From Ilumatobacter sp. (GTDB taxonomy: Bacteria; Actinomycetota; Acidimicrobiia; Acidimicrobiales; Ilumatobacteraceae), in NCBI GenBank assembly GCA_029263275.1, contig JAJCXU010000656.1, forward strand, positions 1-6,270: a stretch of 6,270 nt of DNA, given 5' to 3'. The notes beneath the pieces were generated by a model, which worked only from the letters and a program-made list of their open reading frames with translations, did not search any database and was not told the origin of the DNA. The position numbers were made by a program, and so were the translations under genes. Below are positions 1 to 5,797 of this stretch, one piece after another. Within the stretch, counting starts at the first letter, position 1. Each line of letters begins with the position of its first letter.

Positions 1-1
1 C

Positions 2-937
2 GGGATCACCCGACGATCGGTCGAACGCAGGCAGTACTCCCCCGAAGAAGTCCAGGCCGCCATCGACGGCAAGCTCGCGACGATGGCGACGTACGAACTG
101 CTCGGTGCCCCGCTCGGCCTCGGTCTTGAGGAGGTGCTCAATGCTCCAGAAACGCCCTCCCCAGCAGCCACCGAACGGGCGAAAGAGATGATCGCGGTCA
201 TCCTCACGCTGACGGACATCGGCTATTCGTTCGACCAGGCGCTGAACGGCTGGCTGTTCGGTGAGACCCAACTGGCCATCGGCTTGGATCCCTCCGGTGA
301 GACCTCGACCGGCCTGGCACTCAACGGTCGTCCCATCGCCCCGTGCCTGGTGCTGCGCGACTCAAACGGCGACGCCGTCGTTCCCGCCGGCTCGGGCCCA
401 CACGCACTGTTCGGGTCGGCGACGTGTGCCCGCGCCTTGAGCGATGGAACGATCTCGTTCGGCGGCCTCGACGATCTCCTGCAGATCGACCTCAGCACCG
501 TGGCAACCACCGTTCCCGACGTCGTCATGGAGTTCCCCGTCACGTATCACGGCGAAGGGACGCACACCCTCGACGATTTCGCATACGACGTTCCGTTCAG
601 CTGCCCGACAACGGGCCCAATGGAGCTCACCCTGCACGCCGACGGCACCGCTACCTTCACCTATTCCAGCGGCGTCGGTGTCCAGGCGACGCTTGCAGCG
701 GATGGCACACCACAGATCTCGTGCGAGGCGCGACCGGGAAACACCTGGACCGGGACGTACGACGTCGAGTCATGGTCGTTCGAGATATCCGCACCGACGC
801 CAAGCGGGTTTACCACGTGGAATCTCGGCGGGTTCTTCGACGAAGAGATCGCCGAGGTGCTGGGCGGCTACAGCCTTCCGCCGAACGCTGCCGGCCAACA
901 ACGGATCGTCCGAATCGACGCATCGCTGGCCGTCTGA
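2..937 (+). CDS. Hypothetical protein, 5'-truncated by the window edge
   Basis: I do not recognise this gene. The frame is open from the first base of the window, and the 27 residues before the first ATG (position 83) read like real protein (for example RRQYSPEEVQAAIDG). No convincing ribosome binding site precedes 83, so the true start is probably outside the window. The visible protein has a helix-favouring first 80-100 residues, with an Ala/Pro/Ser-rich patch around NAPETPSPAAT. A beta-favouring second half follows, rich in Gly, Thr and Asp, with four scattered cysteines that could pair if the protein is exported. No signal peptide can be judged because the N-terminus is missing, and I see no catalytic motif. 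The gene ends with TGA, 89 bp before the lipoprotein gene on the same strand. Codon use is GC-rich at third positions, as in its neighbours. An extracytoplasmic protein is only a guess. Confidence 0.75.
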   Translation, partial: GITRRSVERRQYSPEEVQAAIDGKLATMATYELLGAPLGLGLEEVLNAPETPSPAATERAKEMIAVILTLTDIGYSFDQALNGWLFGETQLAIGLDPSGETSTGLALNGRPIAPCLVLRDSNGDAVVPAGSGPHALFGSATCARALSDGTISFGGLDDLLQIDLSTVATTVPDVVMEFPVTYHGEGTHTLDDFAYDVPFSCPTTGPMELTLHADGTATFTYSSGVGVQATLAADGTPQISCEARPGNTWTGTYDVESWSFEISAPTPSGFTTWNLGGFFDEEIAEVLGGYSLPPNAAGQQRIVRIDASLAV

Positions 938-992
938 ACTCTGACCGATGTCCTCGCACGGTGGGCCGTCGATTGCCATGCCCGCAACGAAC

Positions 993-998
993 TAGCAT
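993..998 (+). promoter_or_regulatory. Possible -10 element for the lipoprotein gene
   Basis: TAGCAT fits the actinobacterial TANNNT -10 pattern and lies 28 bp before the ATG at 1027, leaving room for a short leader carrying the ribosome binding site. The nearest -35-like hexamer, TTGCCA at 973-978, is only 14 bp away, which is short. This is a weak call based on pattern alone. Confidence 0.22.
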
Positions 999-1015
999 CG
1001 TCCTGACGTCTTCCT

Positions 1016-1020
1016 GGAGG
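1016..1020 (+). promoter_or_regulatory. Ribosome binding site fixing the lipoprotein start
   Basis: GGAGG with 6 nt of spacing to ATG 1027. It decides the start: the same frame is open back to 343, but that extension is only the Arg-rich shadow of the preceding gene and lacks a ribosome binding site. Starting at 1027 also places a proper lipoprotein signal peptide at the N-terminus. Confidence 0.85.
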
Positions 1021-1026
1021 GTAGAG

Positions 1027-1680
1027 ATGCGGGGTTCACAAGTTTCAGCGGTTGTTGGATTGCTGTTCGTTGCAGCAGCATGTGGCGGTTCGAGTAGCGA
1101 GAGTTCTGCCACGAACGCTCCGGCCACCGAGGCGCCAGCACCTGCGACGCAGCCGCCGGCCACCGAGCCAGCGGCAACCCAGCCGCCAGCCACCGACCCG
1201 CCCGCAACTGATCCGCCAGCGACCGAGCCGCCGGTCACGGAGGCCCCGGAAACGACGACAACACTCGCTCCCGAGGCAATCGTCATCGGCGAGGCGGACG
1301 GCGACGGCGTCGTGCCCGTCGCTGTGGACGGCACACTGCTCGACCCGCTGTTCAACCAGTTCATCGACGGCAGCGACCCGTTCTTCCACGTCCACACTCA
1401 GCAGGAGGACGTCTTCATCAGCGTCGAGATGTACTCAGTGTTTGGAGACGAGTGGACCGGCGAACTGGGTACGTTCCCGACGGATTGCACGACACACGGG
1501 ATCTGCGTCTACTTCGACCCTGACGGCACGGGGCCGCTGCTCGGTGGCGGGCCCGCAGAAGGCGGCCAGGTCACGATCAGCCAGCTCGACGGCGAAATCG
1601 TCGTCACGCTCGATGCTGCCCCCATCCTGACCGACGACGGAATCGTCTACTCGCTCAACGACGTCACATTGGGCGGCTGA
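1027..1680 (+). CDS. Small secreted lipoprotein with Pro/Thr linker
   Basis: The product is 217 residues. It begins with a short basic N-terminus (MRGSQ), a hydrophobic stretch at residues 6-18 and a lipobox-like VAAAC, with Cys19 as the lipid-modified residue. This indicates export and anchoring to the outer face of the membrane. Residues 20-30 are Gly/Ser rich. Residues 31-83 form an Ala/Thr/Pro linker with seven pentapeptide units ending in TTTT. The mature domain, about residues 84-217, is beta-rich, with Cys154 and Cys160 close enough for a disulfide (DCTTHGIC) and Asp/Gly-rich loops such as EADGDG and DPDGTG. I do not recognise the domain and propose no enzymatic role. The linker probably spaces the domain away from the membrane through the cell envelope. 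The gene stands alone between same-strand neighbours, with a possible own promoter near 993. Confidence 0.9.
   Translation: MRGSQVSAVVGLLFVAAACGGSSSESSATNAPATEAPAPATQPPATEPAATQPPATDPPATDPPATEPPVTEAPETTTTLAPEAIVIGEADGDGVVPVAVDGTLLDPLFNQFIDGSDPFFHVHTQQEDVFISVEMYSVFGDEWTGELGTFPTDCTTHGICVYFDPDGTGPLLGGGPAEGGQVTISQLDGEIVVTLDAAPILTDDGIVYSLNDVTLGG
1144..1248 (+). repeat. Seven 15-bp coding repeats (Ala-Thr-x-Pro-Pro)
   Basis: Residues 40-74 of the lipoprotein are seven pentapeptides: ATQPP, ATEPA, ATQPP, ATDPP, ATDPP, ATEPP, VTEAP. The DNA copies differ at many third positions, so this is an old or selected repeat and not a recent slippage product. The x position alternates between Gln, Glu and Asp, giving an extended acidic linker. 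Unit number could vary between strains. Confidence 0.85.
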
Positions 1681-1780
1681 ACCGACGCCACCCTCCCTCG
1701 ACCTTGGGCTGAGCTCCTGGGTGGGAGAATCATTGAGAAGTCGTGAACCGAACGCGGTGCGGCGGTGTCGGTGTAGATGT

Positions 1781-1784
1781 GAGG
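1781..1784 (+). promoter_or_regulatory. Ribosome binding site fixing the sigma factor start
   Basis: GAGG with 6 nt of spacing to ATG 1791. It favours ATG 1791 over the in-frame GTG at 1743, which has no Shine-Dalgarno sequence and would add a 16-residue Cys/Gly/Arg-rich extension unlike sigma factors. I see no clear promoter in 1681-1780. Confidence 0.7.
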
Positions 1785-1790
1785 TCTTCC

Positions 1791-2273
1791 ATGCCTGATC
1801 AGGCTCCGGGCGCCCGACGACCAGGTGGCGTCGACTTCGCCGAATTCTACGAACGGGAGTATTCGGCGACGGTGAAGCTGGCTGCGTTCTTGTCGGGCGA
1901 CCGAACACTCGCTGAGGATCTTGCGCAAGAGTCGTTTGCTCGGCTCCACTCGAAGTTTGCGCTCTTGGAGAACCCTGCTGGCTACCTGCGCACGACACTC
2001 GTCAATGCGTGCCACAACCAGCGCCGGTCGACGAGCCGAGAATCGATCCGCCACACCCGGCACGGGCCCTCATCAACCGCGGTCAGCGACCGCGCCGCCG
2101 AACTCGACGCAACGCTCCGCCGCCTTCCCTATGAGGAACGTGCTGTTGTTGTCCTCCGGTACTGGCTGGGGCTCTCTGAAGCCGAGATTGCCGCTCACCT
2201 TGGTTGCCGGCCTGGCACGGTGAAATCACGCAGCACTCGAGCGCTGAAGAAGATTCGAAAGGAACTCTCGTGA
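1791..2273 (+). CDS. ECF RNA polymerase sigma factor, SigE family type
   Basis: The 160-residue product is the usual size for a compact ECF (group IV) sigma factor, which directs RNA polymerase to a small stress or envelope regulon. Sigma region 2 spans about residues 16-82 (DFAEFYEREY, then DLAQESFARLH at 43-53 for core binding, then NPAGYLRTTLVNACHNQRR for -10 recognition). A short linker at about 83-103 follows. Region 4 is at about 105-158 (LRRLPYEERAVVVLRYW, then helix-turn-helix LSEAEIAAHLGCRPGTVKSR at 128-147 for -35 recognition). There is no region 3 and no C-terminal extension. The stop overlaps the start of the downstream membrane protein by 4 bp, the usual arrangement of a sigma factor with its cognate regulator, so I infer the downstream product controls it. 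The exact ECF group and target promoter are not readable here. Confidence 0.93.
   Translation: MPDQAPGARRPGGVDFAEFYEREYSATVKLAAFLSGDRTLAEDLAQESFARLHSKFALLENPAGYLRTTLVNACHNQRRSTSRESIRHTRHGPSSTAVSDRAAELDATLRRLPYEERAVVVLRYWLGLSEAEIAAHLGCRPGTVKSRSTRALKKIRKELS
2258..2263 (+). promoter_or_regulatory. Ribosome binding site for the coupled GTG start
   Basis: AAAGGA inside the last codons of the sigma gene, 6 nt before GTG 2270. The GTG overlaps the sigma factor TGA as GTGA, so the two genes are translationally coupled. This fixes the start at 2270 and rules out the longer in-frame opening at 2204. Confidence 0.85.
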
Positions 2274-3925
2274 GCGTCGAAGACGAACTCCCTCATCTCC
2301 TTGAAGAACTTGCCAACGATCACGTCGTCGGCGAGCCGCCCGCGTTCGAGGCAGGCGCGTTTCAGTCGCCCAAGGGTGACCGCACGCGGCCAGCCAGGTT
2401 CACGATCGTTGCAGTTGCGGCATGCTCGGCCGTGCTGATCGGCGGTCTCGTCGCGATCAATTCTGGCGGCGACGATCGCTCACCTGCTGCCACTCGCTAC
2501 ACCAATCCTGAAACAACCTTGGCCTCATCGACAGGGTCCTCGACAGCATCGCCGACGTCGGACGTGGCCGCGCCACAGAGGCTTGGCCTCATTCGGATCG
2601 ATGCCCAGTCGACCTCGGCTGGAACGACCGAGGTCGGGTTCGTCTTTGACAACGATCTTCCGGAGGGTGACGCCGTGCCCATCGACGATCTCGCGTCACC
2701 GCCCTCCGATCAGGTCGGGTACGCGACACAGACCTCGGACGGCCGCTCCGGGTCGATCTCGGTGTGCGGGAATGCACACCAGTTCCCTCCACCTGGGATC
2801 CGAACGGTCGATGTGTTCGTCCCCAGCGACTGGTTCGACCCGAGTGCCTCGTTCGAGCCGTCGATTGCGTGGGGCCCGGACAGCGCTCCCCCCGCGAAGA
2901 TCGTCGTCTGCGAGCCACTGAACGGAACTGTCCAGATCTCCATCTGGGGATCAGCGTCGGCACGCATCGAAGACATCGTCGTCAGCGTCGATGAGCGAAC
3001 GATCACCGTCGAGATCGCCCCCGATCCTGCTGGCCCATTGGGCGAGACCGCCGAAGATGACTCGGTTCCGTTGATCGACCCACTCACCCGCCCTCTCGTC
3101 GCTATCACCGACAAGGGCGACGCGGTCTACGTTCCCGAGAACGGCGCGATGCAGGTCTTGCTCTACGACGGCCCCGACCCTGATGACGCATCCTCACTTG
3201 GCGACGGCCCCAACGCCGTCGATCGGGTTGCATTCGGAGCGGGCGAGAACCGCTTCGTCGTCGGTCTGTGCTGTGCCCCCGTCGTCGGCCAGATCGTGAC
3301 GGCTCGGCCCGATGACTTGCCGATTCCCAACGCCATCGAGCCACCAAGCGACCAGGCCGGCGACACACAACTCGCGTTCGACAGCTACGGGTACGCGCCA
3401 GCTCTCGACCCCAACGGTGGACGGCAGGCTTCGATCATCGGCCGGGAGGTCTTCGTGATCGATGCTGCCGATGACGCTTCGACAAGCATCGAGCTACCGG
3501 ACCGGGCCGGCGACCTCTGGGATCTGGTGTGGAGCGATCTCGGCATCATCGTCCTCGGCCGCACCGAATCAACATGGACGCTGTCCACCGTCGACTATCA
3601 CGACGGCCAGATTGAGCTCGTCTCGGCGCGCAACTTCGCCACCTTCTCGGACTTCGACGACCTTCGGTTCGCTGGCACCGCCGTCGACAACGAAATCGCA
3701 GTCCACGACCTTGGTACCGACACCGTGCTCAGCGGCACGATCGACGACTACGGAAACAACAATGGTGACGAGCGCGGGAGCTCCCTGCAGGTCGTCACCC
3801 TTCCTTCCCCAGCACGGTCGGCATGGTTCCATGACCCCGGGCAACTCATCTGGGTGGACATGAACCGGACGCTCCGCGTCGGCGACCAGGTCATCCCGGG
3901 CCAGTACACCTGGGCGCGTCGCTGA
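2270..3925 (+). CDS. Single-pass membrane protein with extracytoplasmic propeller-like domain; candidate anti-sigma factor
   Basis: The product is 551 residues and starts at GTG. Residues 1-43 are cytoplasmic, acidic at first (EDELPHLLEELAND) and basic just before the membrane (KGDRTRPAR). Residues 44-63 (FTIVAVAACSAVLIGGLVAI) are one transmembrane helix. Residues 64-103 are a Ser/Thr/Pro-rich spacer. About 104-270 is a beta-rich extracytoplasmic domain with two Cys residues. About 271-551 has repeated short beta stretches (AITDKGDAVYV, DRVAFGAGENRFVVGLCCAP, QASIIGREVFVID, DLVWSDLGIIVLGR, SAWFHDPGQLIWVD), which suggests a TolB/WD-like beta-propeller. An adjacent Cys pair, C334-C335, sits in this part. 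Translational coupling to the ECF sigma gene and the type II topology suggest an anti-sigma factor or sensor with the short N-terminus binding sigma. The zinc anti-sigma signature HxxxCxxC is absent and the cytoplasmic part is very short, so this role is inference. It could instead be a co-regulated envelope protein. Confidence 0.88.
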   Translation: MSVEDELPHLLEELANDHVVGEPPAFEAGAFQSPKGDRTRPARFTIVAVAACSAVLIGGLVAINSGGDDRSPAATRYTNPETTLASSTGSSTASPTSDVAAPQRLGLIRIDAQSTSAGTTEVGFVFDNDLPEGDAVPIDDLASPPSDQVGYATQTSDGRSGSISVCGNAHQFPPPGIRTVDVFVPSDWFDPSASFEPSIAWGPDSAPPAKIVVCEPLNGTVQISIWGSASARIEDIVVSVDERTITVEIAPDPAGPLGETAEDDSVPLIDPLTRPLVAITDKGDAVYVPENGAMQVLLYDGPDPDDASSLGDGPNAVDRVAFGAGENRFVVGLCCAPVVGQIVTARPDDLPIPNAIEPPSDQAGDTQLAFDSYGYAPALDPNGGRQASIIGREVFVIDAADDASTSIELPDRAGDLWDLVWSDLGIIVLGRTESTWTLSTVDYHDGQIELVSARNFATFSDFDDLRFAGTAVDNEIAVHDLGTDTVLSGTIDDYGNNNGDERGSSLQVVTLPSPARSAWFHDPGQLIWVDMNRTLRVGDQVIPGQYTWARR

Positions 3926-3942
3926 CCCGCCGAGCACACCTC

Positions 3943-3964
3943 GTGCCGTGTCAGGCAACGTTCG
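3943..3964 (+). repeat. 22-bp repeat, left copy (inverted partner at 5835-5856)
   Basis: Reading the + strand from 3943 and the - strand from 5856, the first 11 bases (GTGCCGTGTCA) are identical and 19 of 22 agree overall; the second shared block is AACGTT. A CGAGC precedes both copies by 6-7 nt. This copy lies 17 bp after the TGA of the membrane-protein gene. It could be a dispersed intergenic repeat or the boundary of an inserted segment. Confidence 0.5.
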
Positions 3965-4165
3965 GGGTGTCCCAGACCGGAACAGAGGTGACGCTCGTTC
4001 AGCGCGGACGGTCCGGTGTTATGGGCTACCTTCGACCGATCGAAATGCCGGAACTGTGCGGGTGCTGGGCCGTCATCGCGGCGTGATTATCGAGCACTGC
4101 ACTGGGGCCGCGATGTTGTGTCGCTTGGTCCTGTTCGGTTGTGATTCCGCGTGTCGAAGTGTGCG

Positions 4166-4194
4166 GACGAGCTATTGATGTGCATCGGCTCGTC
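4166..4194. terminator. Stem-loop between convergent genes, possible bidirectional terminator
   Basis: GACGAGC (4166-4172) pairs perfectly with GCTCGTC (4188-4194). The 15-nt loop contains a second small stem, GATG (4177-4180) with CATC (4183-4186). There is no T-tract on either side, so it is not a classical intrinsic terminator. Its place between two convergent genes fits a U-less actinobacterial terminator or an attenuating hairpin. It could equally be a mobile-element relic. Confidence 0.35.
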
Positions 4195-4368
4195 AGTCGT
4201 CGAGACCCGCTACCCGACGTTGCTCGGGCTCGCCTATGCGGCTAGCACAGTCTTGCGTCCGGAAGCGCCGCAACGTGGTTCACTCAGGAGGACCCGAGCG
4301 GGCTGTCAGCACTGATTACCGCCCACACCCCGAGGCCCAACTCGACGGCTGTGTCCTCTGCCGACGGA

Positions 4369-4854
4369 CTAGACATTCGGGTATTTCACCGGCGCATACG
4401 TGAAGGTGGGAACAGTCACGCCGGGAGCTCCATGTTCAGCGACGAGGATCAGTTCGGTGCCGGACACTGCGAAGCCGCTGTATCCGATATCGAACGTCGC
4501 CGAGCTCGCTTCACGCTGCTGCACCCAGTACGTGCCGGCATTGTCGGGGTCCTCGGCCAACGACCAGAGCTGGGTGTCGAGTGAGGCTTCGGCTTTTTCG
4601 ACCTGGATCTTCGAATTCTCGGTCGGGGCGCTCGCGGTGAGGAGCAATTGACCCTCACTCGCGAACAGGCCGATCTGATACACATTGGTCCCGACTTCGG
4701 TGAAGATCCACTGGGACAGCGGGGTATTCCAATTGGCAGCGGCGACGTTGGTGGTGGTGACTCCTTGGCCAGCCTCGGGGGCTCCCACCGTGAAGGCCAG
4801 ATCAGGATGCAGCCGACCTCTGATGAACATCGGACTGCCGGTCGGATCACTCAT
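4369..4854 (-). CDS. Ricin-type beta-trefoil-like protein, no signal peptide
   Basis: The product is 161 residues and starts at ATG 4854, preceded by the near-perfect ribosome binding site AAAGGAG (4861-4867) at 6-nt spacing. The sequence shows internally repeated units of the ricin B / beta-trefoil type: SQWIFTEVGTNVYQIGLF (W49), a hydrophobic LLLTA strand, then TQLWSLAEDPDNAGTYWVQQ with a Q-x-W signature at 95-97, then a third, poorly conserved unit ending TFTYAPVKYPNV. Such domains usually bind carbohydrate or, in other branches, inhibit proteases, but I cannot assign a ligand. There is no signal peptide, transmembrane segment or cysteine, so the protein should be cytosolic, or exported by a route not visible here. 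Most bacterial ricin-type domains are parts of secreted enzymes, so a free-standing cytosolic one is unusual. It is a monocistronic gene, 97 bp downstream of a Kelch-gene remnant on the same strand. Confidence 0.85.
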   Translation of the reverse strand: MSDPTGSPMFIRGRLHPDLAFTVGAPEAGQGVTTTNVAAANWNTPLSQWIFTEVGTNVYQIGLFASEGQLLLTASAPTENSKIQVEKAEASLDTQLWSLAEDPDNAGTYWVQQREASSATFDIGYSGFAVSGTELILVAEHGAPGVTVPTFTYAPVKYPNV

Positions 4855-4860
4855 GTCATT

Positions 4861-4867
4861 CTCCTTT
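4861..4867 (-). promoter_or_regulatory. Strong ribosome binding site of the beta-trefoil gene
   Basis: Read on the - strand this is AAAGGAG, nearly the full anti-16S complement, with 6 nt to the ATG ending at 4854. It suggests efficient translation. The 97-bp gap upstream (4855-4951) contains a small AT-rich pocket, but I could not define a promoter with correctly spaced boxes. Confidence 0.85.
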
Positions 4868-4951
4868 CGGTGATGTCGCTGCGCTGGATATGTGCAGGTC
4901 GTTGGCGGTTCGGGCTGACAATATCACGCGGCGCGATGGGCGATTCACGTC

Positions 4952-5410
4952 CTATCGGTTGCGTCGCATGACGAACAGTTCGGTGCCGATCTTGCCCGCG
5001 AGCACCGCTGGTTGCCACGAGTTCGAGTCGTTTCCTCCCGCCAGCCAGACGTCTCCGTCAGATGTCGCGACACCCGCGGAATGCAACCGGGACGGCAGCG
5101 TGCCATCGACGCACCACTGTTCGCACCGCGCGTCGCCGCGCATCACGGCGTCGCTTGTCCAGCCGAAGAAGCCTCGCCCGCCGAACACGACGGCGCCGTA
5201 CCCACTCGAAGCGATCGCAGCACTTCGACGTCGGGCCGGAAGCCGCCCGGACCTCGTCCATTCGCAAGTCGCCAGGTCGTACGAATACACCGTCCGTGTC
5301 GCCCACCGGAAGATGAAGAACCGCGCCGTGCCTCCGGGATCCAAAGAGCCCCATTCATCAGATCCCTCGCTTGGGGCGTGCACGATCTCGACGCGCAGCG
5401 GTTCGAGCGA
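4952..5410 (-). pseudogene. Kelch-repeat protein, 5'-truncated remnant
   Basis: About 150 residues remain of a beta-propeller protein with Kelch-type repeats. One repeat reads VYSYDLATCEWTRSGRLP followed by AAIASSGYGAVVFGG (the double Gly after a hydrophobic strand, then a later Trp). A second reads LPSRLHSAGVATSDGDVWLAGG. The stop is TAG at 4952-4954. A full Kelch propeller has five to seven repeats, so most of the N-terminal part is missing. The frame continues upstream to an ATG at 5464, but those first residues (MTLTRAPTLLSQSTATSTS) are a different-frame reading of IS110 transposase codons, not Kelch protein. The junction therefore lies near 5405-5415. The original promoter and start are gone, so expression as a functional protein is unlikely. 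Kelch propellers typically bind proteins or act as galactose-oxidase-like scaffolds; the original role here is unknown. Confidence 0.7.
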
Positions 5411-5486
5411 CGTGCTCGTTGCCGTCGATTGCGACAGCAGTGTGGGAGCCCTTGTGAGGGTCAATCCCGATCATGGTGGTGGTCAT
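5358..5486 (-). pseudogene. IS110-family transposase, N-terminal fragment fused out of frame to Kelch gene
   Basis: From ATG 5486 the - strand reads MTTTMIGIDPHKGSHTAVAIDGNEH, the characteristic N-terminus of IS110-family DEDD (RuvC-like) transposases. Asp9 in IGIDPHK is the first catalytic acidic residue. A GAAAGG ribosome binding site (AAAGG at 5496-5500) lies 9 nt upstream. After about 25 codons the similarity to IS110 stops. The frame then runs through antisense-looking Arg-rich codons (ARTAARRDRARPKRGI), which are Kelch-gene sequence in the wrong frame, to a TGA at 5358. IS110 transposases are normally about 330-420 residues, so over 90% is lost, including the remaining DEDD residues and the C-terminal serine domain. 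The fragment cannot be active. Confidence 0.85.
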
Positions 5487-5745
5487 TGGTGGATGCCTTT
5501 CTCGGTGGTGAAACCAAGGTGGGCACTCCTGGTTCGGGTCGATCGTGCTCTCGCCTCTTTCGAGCCACACTTCGGCGAAGAGAACCGGTCGGCAAGCAGC
5601 TCGATAGAAAGCCAACCCCCAGCGGGTGGCAGGCACTTAGAGAGCCCACCGACCGGCACCTTCGACGCTACGACAGTCGCCGCAACGCACCCCCCATCAT
5701 CAATCAGGCACGTACGCGGGCGGCGAGGTGTCTCATATCGTGCGT
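5410..5745 (-). mobile_element. IS110-family insertion sequence, left-end remnant
   Basis: The remnant consists of the first codons of the transposase and the roughly 250 bp of upstream non-coding DNA that make the left end in IS110 elements. The inner boundary (about 5410) is set by the change from transposase to Kelch coding sequence. The outer boundary is uncertain because IS110 elements lack terminal inverted repeats. I place it near the GATATGAGACACC stretch (5726-5738), but it may extend to about 5834. No right end is present in the window, so the element is deletion-truncated and cannot move on its own. Confidence 0.65.
5499..5682 (-). ncRNA. Candidate IS110 bridge RNA (orphan)
   Basis: IS110 elements of the IS621 type encode a bridge RNA of roughly 180 nt in the left-end non-coding region, just upstream of and in the same direction as the transposase. 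It has internal loops that read the target and donor DNA. Here, at that place and on the transposase strand, three parts can be seen. First, a small stem CGAC/GTCG lies at 5663-5679. Second, an 8-bp perfect stem (5649-5656 with 5585-5592) encloses an 18-nt by 18-nt internal loop, capped by a hairpin with seven pairs and one bulged U (5611-5630). Third, an adjoining region closed by TTCTC (5580-5584) with GAGAA (5499-5503) contains hairpins 5550-5564 and 5512-5534. The fold was done by eye. The ends of the RNA and which loop reads target or donor are not determined. Confidence 0.4.
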
Positions 5746-5797
5746 CCGCGAAACCCACCCGCGGCGTCCCATACCGCCTACACGGTGGTGCGCTGGT

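Larger units (their letters stand above)
3926..4368. other. Convergent intergenic region, no gene recognised
   Basis: This 443-bp stretch lies between the 3' ends of the + strand membrane-protein gene and the - strand beta-trefoil gene. It begins with one copy of a 22-bp repeat (3943-3964). It contains a short palindrome TTCGACCGATCGAA (4031-4044) and a strong stem-loop (4166-4194). The short open frames here, 76 codons from 3948 and 46 codons from 4178, are Arg/Cys-rich, lack ribosome binding sites and resemble nothing I know. The composition differs slightly from the genes, with more TG-rich, less codon-like sequence around 4080-4180. It may hold decayed gene or mobile-element sequence. Confidence 0.6.

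Noticed and set aside
343..1026. Long in-frame extension upstream of the lipoprotein start
   Set aside because: It is the Arg-rich alternate-frame shadow of the preceding gene. The GGAGG site, signal peptide and lipobox all fix the start at 1027.
810..1397. 195-codon antisense frame with Val-Ala-Gly-Gly-Ser repeats
   Set aside because: The repeats are the complement of the Ala-Thr-x-Pro-Pro linker of the lipoprotein. The frame also overlaps the end of the first gene and has no ribosome binding site.
1743..1790. GTG at 1743 as the sigma factor start
   Set aside because: It has no ribosome binding site and gives a Cys/Gly/Arg-rich N-terminus unlike sigma factors; ATG 1791 has GAGG at 6-nt spacing.
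3948..4178. 76-codon + strand open frame after the membrane-protein gene
   Set aside because: Arg/Cys-rich, no ribosome binding site, overlaps the 22-bp repeat, and no recognisable motif.
4178..4315. 46-codon frame starting inside the stem-loop (MCIGSSVVETRYPTLLG...)
   Set aside because: Some of it looks mildly protein-like, but there is no ribosome binding site and it starts in the hairpin. Too little evidence to call a gene.
5411..5464. ATG 5464 as a genuine start of the Kelch protein
   Set aside because: The first ~18 residues are IS110 transposase codons read in another frame. There is no ribosome binding site, so it is a by-product of the fusion.
5746..5764. CCGCG/CGCGG hairpin as an IS110 terminal structure
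   Set aside because: A five-pair GC stem is common by chance at this GC content, and IS110 ends have no defined terminal repeats to match it to.
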